Source: Candidatus Methanophaga sp. GoMg3.2
GTDB taxonomy: Archaea > Halobacteriota > Syntropharchaeia > Alkanophagales > Methanospirareceae
Length of the DNA: 5,977 nucleotides
NCBI GenBank assembly: GCA_013180565.1
Contig: QBUN01000272.1
Span: forward strand, 1 to 5,977
Direction of reading: 5' to 3'
In this document: positions 1 through 5,640 of the stretch, in pieces
How positions within the stretch are numbered: position 1 is the stretch's first letter
Layout: every line of letters starts with the position of its first letter
Notes under the pieces: model-generated
What the model was told of the DNA's origin: nothing
The model's database searches: none
Seen by the model: the letters and a program-made list of their open reading frames with translations, nothing else
Program-made: the position numbers and the translations under genes

Positions 1-1
1 T

Positions 2-2026
2 TTTAACGAAATTGTAACCTACGCATGGAAGATTGGGGACCCCGGCATTATTTTCTTGGACGAAATCAACAGACATAATCCCGTTTCCGCGGTTGGAAGG
101 ATAGAGGCGACAAATCCATGCGTAACTGCTGATTCATGGGTTATGACTGCTGAGGGTCCAAGACAGGTAGAGGAATTAATTGGCAAAAAGTTTGTTGCGA
201 TTATAAATGGCGAGGAATGGGAAAGTTCAGAAGAAGGATTCTTTGAGACCGGAGTGAAACAGGTTTACAGATTGAAGACAGCAGAAGGATTTGAATTGCG
301 TCTGACAGTGGACCATCCCATTATGAGAGTGGAGAGAATGACAAGGTATAAAGTCGAGGCGCAATGGAGCAATGCAGGGGATTTAAAGCCCGGAGATAAA
401 ATCATCATCAATAATCACCGGGATTTTGGTAATTCGAGCGTTAAGGGTAAATACGCAGAAGGTGAGGGCTATTTAATTGGTTTGCTCTTAGGGGATGGGA
501 CGATTAAAAAAGACAAGATAATCCTTTCCTCATGGGGGGACAGTAAAGGCGTAAATCCCGGAAAGAAGGCGATAACAGAAAAGATAGAAAAAGCTTCATC
601 CGATTTCTGTAGAGGTCTACTAAGGGGGTTATTTGATGCAGATGGCTCGGTTCAAGGAAATCAATCGAAAGGTGTTAGTGTAAGACTGGCTCAGAGCGAT
701 GTTGAGCTCCTTAAGGCGGTTCAGCGTATGCTTTTACGATTTGGAATATTCGCGGGGATTTATAGGAATAGGAGAGGAGAAAGGAAAGTGAAAATGCCCG
801 ATGGTAAAGGCGGAGTCAAAGATTATATTACAAAACCTCAGCATGAATTGGTAATTTCCAAAGAGAACATATTGTATTTCGCGGAAAGGGTTGGATTTAG
901 TGATATTGAGAAAATGGAAAAACTTGAAAATGCTATAAGGAACTACAAGAGGAAAATGAATCGAGAACGATTTGTAGCATCCGTAGAGGAAGTAGTACCG
1001 GATGTTGTAGGAAAGGTTTATGATGTTCAAATTCCGGGAATAAATGCTTTTGATGCCAACGGTTTTATTGTGCACAATTGTGGTGAGCAGCCGCTATTGG
1101 CTTACGAATCTTGCAATTTGGGCTCGATAAACGTTTCAAAATTCGTTGAAAACGGCGAAATCGACTGGGGAAGGCTTAAAGAAGCAGTTTGGATTTCTGT
1201 CAGGTTTTTAGATGACGTCATAGATGTGAACAGGTATCCATTGCCTAAGATAGAGGAGATGACGAAAGCGAACAGGAAGATAGGGCTTGGTATAATGGGA
1301 TTTGCAGAACTGTTAATCAAACTTAAAATAGCGTACGATTCAATGGATGCGCTTTCGGTGGCTGAAAAGCTAATGCAATTCATTACAAATGAAGCTCGGC
1401 AGTGTTCAACAGAACTCGGGCTTGAAAACGGGTCTTTTCCTAACTTCGAGCTCAGTGTTTGGTCTACATACGATGCTATGCGAAATGCTACGGTAACCAC
1501 CATCGCACCAACAGGAACAATAGGCATAATAGCAAATTGTTCCAGTGGCATTGAGCCTTTATTTGCTGTTGCTTTTGTTCGGAATGTAATGGGCGGAATG
1601 CTAGAGATAAACAAGCTGTTTGAGGAACTAGCGAAGCAAAGGGGTTTTTACAGTAAAGAATTGATTGTAGAGATTGCAAAACGTGGCTCGATACAGGATA
1701 TTGATGGCATTCCCGAGGATATTAAAAGGGTGTTTGTTACAGCGCTGGACATCTCGCCGGAATGGCATGTACGAATGCAAGCGGCATTTCAGAGATACAC
1801 GGACAATGCCGTCTCGAAAACAGTGAATCTGCCGAGCAATGCTAGTTGGGGAGATGTCAAAAGGGTGTTTTTATTAGCGTATAAACTTAAATGCAAAGGT
1901 GTTACCGTTTACAGATATGGTTGTAAAGAAGGAATTCTATCGCTGGAAGTTCCAAAACTCATGCTTGAAGAATACGTTTGCGCTGATTCGGAATACACAG
2001 GCGAGTGCAGGATTTGTTCGGTATAA
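2..2026 (+). CDS. nrdJ: Class II (B12-dependent) ribonucleotide reductase, intein-containing, 5' end outside window
   Basis: This enzyme reduces ribonucleotides to deoxyribonucleotides in the cytoplasm, using adenosylcobalamin to generate a cysteine thiyl radical. The frame is open from position 2, so the N-terminus lies outside the window. A TTG at 56 is only an internal codon. The visible N-extein (39 residues) reads FNEIVTYAWKIGDPGIIFLD and ends in EATNP. The C-extein (315 residues, from 1079) begins CGEQPLLAYESCNLGS. Once spliced, this restores the NPCGE motif, whose Asn, Cys and Glu are the active-site residues. A second Cys lies 11 residues further on (ESCNLGS), the spacing of Cys408 and Cys419 in the Lactobacillus class II enzyme. 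A TIAPTGTIG segment matches the PTGT phosphate-binding loop. The C-terminus ends GECRICSV, consistent with the mobile redox CxxC tail, so the gene appears intact at its 3' end. Assignment to class II rather than class I rests on the overall motif spacing and the C-terminal Cys pair. Confidence 0.92.
   Translation, partial: FNEIVTYAWKIGDPGIIFLDEINRHNPVSAVGRIEATNPCVTADSWVMTAEGPRQVEELIGKKFVAIINGEEWESSEEGFFETGVKQVYRLKTAEGFELRLTVDHPIMRVERMTRYKVEAQWSNAGDLKPGDKIIINNHRDFGNSSVKGKYAEGEGYLIGLLLGDGTIKKDKIILSSWGDSKGVNPGKKAITEKIEKASSDFCRGLLRGLFDADGSVQGNQSKGVSVRLAQSDVELLKAVQRMLLRFGIFAGIYRNRRGERKVKMPDGKGGVKDYITKPQHELVISKENILYFAERVGFSDIEKMEKLENAIRNYKRKMNRERFVASVEEVVPDVVGKVYDVQIPGINAFDANGFIVHNCGEQPLLAYESCNLGSINVSKFVENGEIDWGRLKEAVWISVRFLDDVIDVNRYPLPKIEEMTKANRKIGLGIMGFAELLIKLKIAYDSMDALSVAEKLMQFITNEARQCSTELGLENGSFPNFELSVWSTYDAMRNATVTTIAPTGTIGIIANCSSGIEPLFAVAFVRNVMGGMLEINKLFEELAKQRGFYSKELIVEIAKRGSIQDIDGIPEDIKRVFVTALDISPEWHVRMQAAFQRYTDNAVSKTVNLPSNASWGDVKRVFLLAYKLKCKGVTVYRYGCKEGILSLEVPKLMLEEYVCADSEYTGECRICSV
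119..1078 (+). other. LAGLIDADG intein inserted before the catalytic cysteine of the reductase
   Basis: A 320-residue in-frame protein intron that should excise itself after translation and join NP to CGEQ. Splicing block A begins with Cys1 (CVTADSWVMT). Block B is LTVDHPI, with the TxxH motif at intein residues 63-66. Endonuclease block C is YLIGLLLGDG (118-127) and block E is LLRGLFDADG (167-176). Block F is VYDVQIPGINAFDANG (about 300-315). Block G ends in His-Asn (319-320), followed by Cys+1. All chemical residues for canonical splicing (Cys1, block B His, penultimate His, terminal Asn, Cys+1) are present, so splicing should work. Only about 39 residues separate the two LAGLIDADG helices, far fewer than the roughly 90-100 usual in this family. 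The endonuclease therefore appears internally deleted and may no longer home. Confidence 0.93.
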
Positions 2027-2121
2027 AGAAACTTTCATGACGGATACCCATGAGCATGAAAATGAGTGCCTTGCTTCATCCCATGCACAAATAAAATCTA
2101 AACAAAACCTAATCCAAAATT

Positions 2122-2140
2122 CTTGCTTTTTTTATTTTAA
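2122..2140 (+). terminator. Candidate T-tract terminator after the reductase gene
   Basis: About 100 bases after the reductase stop codon there is a run of seven T (2127-2133) followed by a further four T, without a strong preceding hairpin. Archaeal RNA polymerase commonly terminates at such T-tracts. The rest of the 2027-2281 spacer is pyrimidine-rich with a second T-run near 2216-2221. I see no convincing gene there: the long open frame across it runs on into the transposase remnant in the wrong frame. Confidence 0.4.
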
Positions 2141-2431
2141 AGGGTATAGCGAATTTTCGATAAAAATTTTGCCAAATATCTTCTATATGGCCTTATTTTC
2201 TCAACTTCTCCGCCCTTTTTTCCGTCATTTTATGAATAGATCATTTATAACCTATATTTTCGTGGAAAAGCACCAAAAAAGCTTCTTTCGCCGAAGTATC
2301 GCGGGAAGGTATTGCTCGGGGATGTGGCAGAGGTGGCGGAAGAAATTATCATGGAAACCTGTAAAGAGCTCGATATTGAGATTATAGACATGGCGATGAA
2401 TGTAGATCATGTACATTTGTTCATAAAAAAC

Positions 2432-2469
2432 CCTTTTAGAAAAAGCGTTTACGGAAAAACGCTTCGCAG
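2432..2469 (+). repeat. Short palindromic repeat, copy 1 (about 38 bp), inserted in tnpA
   Basis: The tnpA frame stops matching after KNP and resumes at PPKYS. The intervening 38 bp is bounded by CCT at 2432-2434 and again at 2470-2472, which could be a 3-bp target duplication or chance. It contains a small hairpin (CTTTT/AAAAG, 2433-2437 with 2441-2445) overlapping a second, alternative stem (AAGCGTTT/AAACGCTT, 2443-2450 with 2457-2464). Its core CTTTTAGAAAAAG and its end GCTTCGC are shared with copy 2. The length is not a multiple of three, so it shifts the frame. Confidence 0.7.
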
Positions 2470-2596
2470 CCTCCAAAATATTCTGTTAGCTGGATAGCGA
2501 AGTGGATAAAAGGGAGGAGTAGCAAACTGTTAAGGGATCAATTTCCACAGCTTAAGGTGTGGTGCCCGGGACACCTGTGGGCTCCAAGTTGTTATC

Positions 2597-2671
2597 ATAA
2601 AACTTTTCAAAAAAGTTTTATCAACAAACTTTTAGAAAAAGTTTGACCAAAAATGCTTCGCTGCTTCGCAA
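2597..2671 (+). repeat. Short palindromic repeat, copy 2 (about 73 bp), inserted in tnpA
   Basis: This block separates CYH from SVGHGW of the transposase. It holds two tandem, perfectly paired hairpins: an 11-bp stem at 2597-2607 with 2611-2621 (loop CAA), and a 9-bp stem at 2625-2633 with 2637-2645 (loop AGA). These are followed by a tail with GCTTCGC repeated as GCTTCGCTGCTTCGC. From CTTTTAGAAAAAG to GCTTCGC it aligns with copy 1 apart from a 2-base gap and a few substitutions, so the two are the same family. The exact left boundary is uncertain by a few bases because the first stem overlaps the Tyr-His codons. Confidence 0.72.
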
Positions 2672-2848
2672 TCGGTAGGGCATGGCTGGGAAGTTGTGGA
2701 GAGGTATATATCCGGGCAGAAGGGTTACGAGAAGACAGATACTGTACTGGAGATAGATGAAGAAAAGGAAAAACTTAGAGTGCACAAAACATGGTACACA
2801 TCACTCTATAACAAACTTTTTGGAGGGACGCATCAAAAATAAAAAATC

Positions 2849-2864
2849 GAAAAGCTTTTATATT
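2849..2864 (+). promoter_or_regulatory. Archaeal BRE/TATA-like promoter
   Basis: CGAAAAG followed directly by CTTTTATATT has the form of a BRE plus TATA box. Transcription would be expected to start about 25 bases downstream, near 2885. That lies just before the hairpin at 2896-2938 and far from the next coding start, so it more likely serves a small RNA or the former transposon than the gene at 3038. Confidence 0.5.
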
Positions 2865-2884
2865 CCTGTGACATACCTGTAATA

Positions 2885-2948
2885 ACAGTGTAGTTTAAGT
2901 CATAGGCGGTCGTGCTTAAGTACGAGCTATGTGACTTAGGATTTTTTA
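2885..2948 (+). ncRNA. Candidate small structured RNA or transposon-end hairpin
   Basis: Downstream of the TATA-like box lies an imperfect inverted repeat. The outer stem 2896-2905 pairs with 2927-2938 with a 2-base bulge. An internal loop follows, then an inner five-pair stem (2911-2915 with 2920-2924, one G-T pair) closes a TTAA loop. A six-T run follows at 2942-2947. Promoter, hairpin and T-run together look like a short transcription unit of about 60 bases. No tRNA features or known riboswitch pattern are seen. The alternative is the right-end recognition hairpin of the IS200/IS605 element whose tnpA remnant lies immediately upstream, since that family uses subterminal hairpins. Confidence 0.35.
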
Positions 2949-2960
2949 TTATTCAAAAAC

Positions 2961-3009
2961 ATATATTTTTATAGCAAAAGAATTAGCAAAAAACATATCC
3001 TTTTTATAT
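2961..3009 (+). promoter_or_regulatory. Promoter region for the three-gene cluster
   Basis: Two TATA-like stretches lie here: ATATATTTTTA at 2961-2971 and TTTTTATAT at 3001-3009. The first would start transcription near 2990-2995 and leave a leader of about 45 bases containing the GGTGA site. The second would start close to 3030 and give an almost leaderless message. The presence of a good ribosome-binding site before 3038 favours the first. Confidence 0.45.
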
Positions 3010-3027
3010 CAAAAAAGTAGAGGTGTT

Positions 3028-3032
3028 GGTGA
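3028..3032 (+). promoter_or_regulatory. Ribosome-binding site deciding the 3038 start
   Basis: GGTGA, an exact match to the archaeal anti-Shine-Dalgarno complement, ends five bases before the ATG at 3038. This favours that ATG over the in-frame GTG at 3023, which would add only MLVRH and would leave the site inside the coding region. Confidence 0.6.
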
Positions 3033-3037
3033 GGCAC

Positions 3038-3799
3038 ATGGAAAATAAAAGATATAAAAAAAATTTCTTATCGAATGTAGTTTTTAAACTTGATTTTCCC
3101 ACTCTATCGGATTACGGTCCTGAGAAGACAGGAGAGTTTCAAAAACTAGTAAAAAAAGATTTTCAAATATTAGAAGAACAAAAAGTGATAAAAATTGAAC
3201 ATAAATTTAAAGAGACAAAAGAGATTGAAGCTAAAACTACAGAAATACCAAAATGGGCGTTTTTTAATAAAACAAAAACAAGAATTATTTCATTTGAATT
3301 TGACAATATTATTGTGGAGTTTAAAGAATATACTCATTTTGAAGATTTTTTAAAAATAATAGATATGGTTACAAAGAGTTTATTTGAGTTATTTCCTTCA
3401 ATTGTCTCAACTAGGTTGGGGTTAAGGTACATAAATCAAATTAATCTGGAAGAGAAACATCCATTTGAATGGGATAACTTATTGAATAAGTCATTGTTAG
3501 ATTCGATGAATTTTTTCTCTGACAAAGAAGATATGTCGCGATACATTACTTTAATTGAATTAAACAAAGAAGATTATAGGTTACGATTCCAGTATGGTAT
3601 TGCCAATAGTTTGTATCCTAGCCCCATTATAAGAAAAGAATTCGTTCTTGATTACGATTGTTTCACATTTGAAAGTTTAGAGAAAACGGAAGAAATTTTG
3701 GGTAAAGTTAAAGAATTTAATGAAGTTATATCAAATATGTTTGAAAAAAGTATTGAAGATGGTCTAAGAAAAATTATGGGAGCGGTCGAAGATGGATAA
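3038..3799 (+). CDS. TIGR04255 family protein (function unknown), first gene of a three-gene cluster
   Basis: A 253-residue soluble protein that I recognise as the sporadically distributed TIGR04255 family, whose members are typically near 250 residues and have no established biochemical role. The family-like features are: N-terminal KNFLSNVVFKLDFP (residues 8-21); a middle FEEFL-like segment (HFEDFLKIIDM, 100-110); the conserved RLGLRYINQI (126-135); LIELNKEDYRLRFQYG (172-187); a YPSPIIRKEFVLDYDCFT stretch (193-210); and a C-terminal helix ending in FEKSIEDGLRKIMG. There is no signal peptide, membrane segment or obvious catalytic motif. The ATG at 3038 is chosen over the GTG at 3023 because GGTGA lies just upstream. 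The gene is markedly AT-richer than the reductase and uses A/T-ending codons, which may indicate transfer. Its stop overlaps the start of the next small gene by eight bases, suggesting coupled translation. Confidence 0.85.
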   Translation: MENKRYKKNFLSNVVFKLDFPTLSDYGPEKTGEFQKLVKKDFQILEEQKVIKIEHKFKETKEIEAKTTEIPKWAFFNKTKTRIISFEFDNIIVEFKEYTHFEDFLKIIDMVTKSLFELFPSIVSTRLGLRYINQINLEEKHPFEWDNLLNKSLLDSMNFFSDKEDMSRYITLIELNKEDYRLRFQYGIANSLYPSPIIRKEFVLDYDCFTFESLEKTEEILGKVKEFNEVISNMFEKSIEDGLRKIMGAVEDG

Positions 3800-3953
3800 A
3801 TTTATTGAGTTATACGGAGAAGAAGAATGTGAAGAAACTCCAACTATTTCCATAAAAGAAGCAAAAGAGAAAGAGGAGATTTTCGATCTTGAGAAATACC
3901 CAATGATGGAAATGAAAGTAAAGAAAACCCGTTATAAGATAGTGCTTGATTAA
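3792..3953 (+). CDS. Small 53-residue acidic/lysine-rich protein, second gene of the cluster
   Basis: An unrecognised small protein, MDKFIELYGEEECEE at its N-terminus and MKVKKTRYKIVLD at its C-terminus. The first half is acidic (EEECEE, then an AKEKEEI stretch) and the last third is basic. There is no membrane segment. A single Cys lies at residue 13. Evidence that it is real: its ATG sits inside the preceding stop region (8-base overlap in a different frame), it ends two bases before the ATG of the next gene, and it fills the gap between two same-strand genes with no other explanation. A weak GGAG lies roughly 9 bases upstream, so initiation may depend on termination of the upstream gene. 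It could be a linker or partner subunit that binds one of its neighbours, but that is inference from context only. Confidence 0.72.
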   Translation: MDKFIELYGEEECEETPTISIKEAKEKEEIFDLEKYPMMEMKVKKTRYKIVLD

Positions 3954-3955
3954 AA

Positions 3956-4528
3956 ATGTACGAGAGAGACACTAAAAAATACAATATATCCCAAGGAGAT
4001 ATTTACCAAAGCTTTGGTTATGTTAGATGGGCAGAACTCATAGAGGGAAACATAGAGATTGACGAAATCGAAATACCCTTTTTTGTTGTTCTAACACAAA
4101 GTTGTGATTTAGAGTGGGATTTTGAGGATAGAAATAAATCTGAAAAAGAAAAGAGAGACAAATATATACAATCAATTCTTGTATGTCCTGCTTACATCGC
4201 AGATTTAGTAAAGACCGGAAAACACTTAGAGGGCCTTGGCTTAATTATGGAAAATTATAATAGTAAAAGATGGGATATTATAAAGAAGAACAATAATGAA
4301 AGATATCACTTTTTAGAAAAAAGTGAAGAACTTGGCCTTCCTGATTTGGTTATTGATTTTAAACAGTATTATACTATACCAACCCACATGCTTTATAAGC
4401 TTTATAAAGGCCATTTTGTAGGTTCCTTAAAACCACTGTTTAGAGAAAGTTTATCCCATAGATTTGCATTCTATTTGAGCAGAATAGGATTGCCAAATAT
4501 TGAGAGTGTGCTAGATGATAGAAGATAA
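3956..4528 (+). CDS. Conserved-looking protein of unknown function with TQSCD motif, third gene of the cluster
   Basis: A 190-residue soluble protein that I cannot assign to a named family. Features that look like those of a real folded domain: an N-terminal ISQGDIYQSF segment (11-20); a hydrophobic strand running into a polar motif, FFVVLTQSCDLEWDFEDR (42-59); a second strand with Cys, ILVCPAY (74-80); an FKQYYTIP stretch (135-142); and a C-terminal LFRESLSHRFAFYLSRIGLP (161-180). From memory, a group of uncharacterised proteins shares the (T/S)Q(T/S)CD strand plus a C-terminal FR..L..RFA...R.GLP helix, often beginning with a Q/RGD(I/L) segment. I cannot name it or check it here. The gene starts two bases after the 53-residue gene stops, so all three are probably co-transcribed. 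No good ribosome-binding site precedes the ATG, which again suggests coupling. Codon use is AT-rich like the two genes before it. Confidence 0.8.
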   Translation: MYERDTKKYNISQGDIYQSFGYVRWAELIEGNIEIDEIEIPFFVVLTQSCDLEWDFEDRNKSEKEKRDKYIQSILVCPAYIADLVKTGKHLEGLGLIMENYNSKRWDIIKKNNNERYHFLEKSEELGLPDLVIDFKQYYTIPTHMLYKLYKGHFVGSLKPLFRESLSHRFAFYLSRIGLPNIESVLDDRR

Positions 4529-4703
4529 GCGCAGGACAAATGAGGATGCCCCGCTTTTCAGAGCTTGTCCCATAATTAGATATTTTGCGAATTTGGATGG
4601 GTCTTATTGATTATAAAGCTTTAAATGGGCTTCTTTTTGTTAAGATTTTGAATTGTGAGACGGCCTCTTCAAAACGGGGTCTGTGACTTCGTAATGATGA
4701 TGG

Positions 4704-4714
4704 GTATATATAAA
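4704..4714 (+). promoter_or_regulatory. TATA box upstream of the membrane-anchored protein gene
   Basis: GTATATATAAAAGG is a near-ideal archaeal TATA element. Its expected start point is about 4730-4737, so the transcript would be leaderless or would begin slightly inside the frame that opens at GTG 4728. The 4529-4703 spacer upstream holds no gene I can support, only a second AT-rich stretch near 4610-4625. Confidence 0.6.
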
Positions 4715-4727
4715 AGGGAAAACAAAG

Positions 4728-5420
4728 GTGGCTTTTTGCGAGATATCATTTGGTTTGCTAACGTTGGAAAGGTTGGGCATATTAGCAGGAATAGTTATAG
4801 GGGTGATAGCTATGGCTATAAGTAAACACGCACTGACAATAAGTAACTGGGGCATTTTACCTGATATAGAACTTCGATATGAGATTAAGAAGATTGCACC
4901 TGAGTATATAACATATCCCATACAACAGGATTTTATCAATAACAATAGTGAAGCGTATGGTGATTTTTATTCGCATTTAACCTTATTTAATGGTGGGAAC
5001 GGTAAAGCAAGTAATATCAAGACCGAATATAATTGGATTGTTAGCGGGAGAAAAGGGGGTATTAGCGAAGATGCTATTAAAAACGCAGGGCACAAACTTC
5101 ACTACGATGATTATCTTTTCCCTGGGCAGGAACAAGTTTCGGTTCCTGCGTTAGAATACAGAAGTCTTGCGTTTGAAGAAGCAGAACGAATTCTAATTAA
5201 AGTACGTTATAAAGATGTTACAGGGTTTAATCATTGTAGATGTGTAGAATTTGTTTCTATACATGGAGAAAGAGGATTCAATATGGATCCAGAATCTCAT
5301 AATTGTTGTGGATGGGTAAGCAGATGTTTTAAAAAAATAACTCGGAAATGTAACTTTAGAGAAGATGTTTGTAGCGTAGAAGGTCTCATACCAATTTTAG
5401 AAGAGGAGGGCGCAAGATGA
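4728..5420 (+). CDS. Membrane-anchored protein with beta-rich domain and cysteine-rich tail, function unknown
   Basis: I do not recognise the family. The 230-residue product (from GTG 4728) has one predicted membrane helix near its N-terminus, LGILAGIVIGVIAMAIS (residues 17-32). A domain of about 150 residues follows whose strand pattern (SHLTLFNGGNGKASNI, then VSVPALEYRSL, then ILIKVRYKDVTG) resembles the Ig-like or beta-sandwich domains found on small membrane-anchored proteins. The C-terminal 60 residues are cysteine-rich: HCRC at 169-172, CC at 193-194, then Cys at 200, 208 and 215. These could bind metal or form disulfides. The start is uncertain. The TATA box at 4704-4714 predicts transcription beginning at or just after 4728, so in-frame TTG 4755, TTG 4764 or TTG 4773 are alternatives, all preserving the membrane helix. 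The gene stands alone behind its own promoter, separated by 199 bases from the three-gene cluster. Confidence 0.75.
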   Translation: MAFCEISFGLLTLERLGILAGIVIGVIAMAISKHALTISNWGILPDIELRYEIKKIAPEYITYPIQQDFINNNSEAYGDFYSHLTLFNGGNGKASNIKTEYNWIVSGRKGGISEDAIKNAGHKLHYDDYLFPGQEQVSVPALEYRSLAFEEAERILIKVRYKDVTGFNHCRCVEFVSIHGERGFNMDPESHNCCGWVSRCFKKITRKCNFREDVCSVEGLIPILEEEGAR

Positions 5421-5473
5421 AGGGCGAGCGATGATGCCCCCGCAATTTATGTTGTGCCATTTGGCCAGTGCCG

Positions 5474-5640
5474 CTAAGGATGGAGGGCCGCTTTATGCTC
5501 ATCTATAATTTTTAGGTATTCATCTATTAAATGAGCTTTCATTCCGGTAACAATACTTATCTCTTCCTTACCCATCCCATTTTCCACACACCACTCACTT
5601 CACTTTATTAAACTGCTGACAAATAAGGCTATGCTCCTGA
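5474..5640 (-). pseudogene. Possible C-terminal remnant of a DUF1670-like protein
   Basis: On the minus strand a short frame (5600 down to the stop at 5474-5476) reads GKEEISIVTGMKAHLIDEYL and ends IIDEHKAALHP. This has the shape of the helix-turn-helix-like tail (EIS.ITG....LV.EYL.LI.EH) that I associate with DUF1670 proteins, a family frequent in mobile regions of archaea. Just upstream on that strand, in another frame, HSLICQQFNKVK could be the preceding HS..AI..YL..F..VK stretch, which would imply a frameshift. No complete gene is present. The match is from memory and short, so chance remains possible. Confidence 0.35.

Larger units (their letters stand above)
2282..2842 (+). pseudogene. 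tnpA: Decayed IS200/IS605-family tnpA (Y1 HUH transposase), broken by two short repeats
   Basis: TnpA of this family is a single-strand transposase that cuts and joins hairpin ends with one catalytic tyrosine. The remains lie in three segments. Segment 1 (2282-2434, one frame) reads SPKYRGKVLLGDVAE and carries the metal-binding HUH motif in DHVHLFI (2405-2425). Segment 2 (2470-2598, a different frame) reads PPKYSVSWIAKWIKGRSS and continues to LWAPSCYH. Segment 3 (2672-2842, back in the first frame) reads SVGHGWEVVERYISGQ. The family's catalytic YIxxQ motif is at 2705-2719, and the frame then runs about 40 codons to a stop at 2840. The N-terminal 10-20 residues that normally precede SPKYR are missing or unrecognisable. 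Removing the intervening repeats nearly restores one reading frame, so the gene was probably functional before they arrived. No accompanying tnpB is visible. The protein cannot be made in this form. Confidence 0.82.

Noticed and set aside
56..58. TTG at 56 as the reductase start codon
   Set aside because: The frame continues upstream to the window edge with typical reductase sequence (FNEIVTYAWKIGDPG), so 56 is internal.
734..1075. 113-codon minus-strand open frame inside the intein
   Set aside because: It is antisense to the well-conserved second half of the intein and has no independent signals.
1102..1614. 170-codon minus-strand open frame inside the C-extein
   Set aside because: It is a shadow of the conserved reductase coding strand.
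1899..2387. 162-codon plus-strand open frame across the end of the reductase and the spacer
   Set aside because: It overlaps the conserved reductase C-terminus and then the transposase remnant in a different frame, and its translation shows no family-like pattern.
2590..2671. CRISPR-like array or transcription terminator
   Set aside because: The hairpins are adjacent and unlike one another, with no regularly spaced identical repeats, and they interrupt a transposase coding sequence.
2885..2948. tRNA gene
   Set aside because: There is no TTCGA-type T-loop, no cloverleaf pairing and no plausible anticodon arm; it is a single imperfect stem-loop.
4561..4600. GAGCTTGTCCCATAA stretch as an insertion-sequence terminal repeat
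   Set aside because: No matching inverted copy is found elsewhere in the window and no transposase lies beside it.
4640..4945. 101-codon minus-strand open frame opposite the membrane-protein gene
   Set aside because: The plus strand has a strong TATA box, a membrane helix and a longer frame; the minus frame has none of these.
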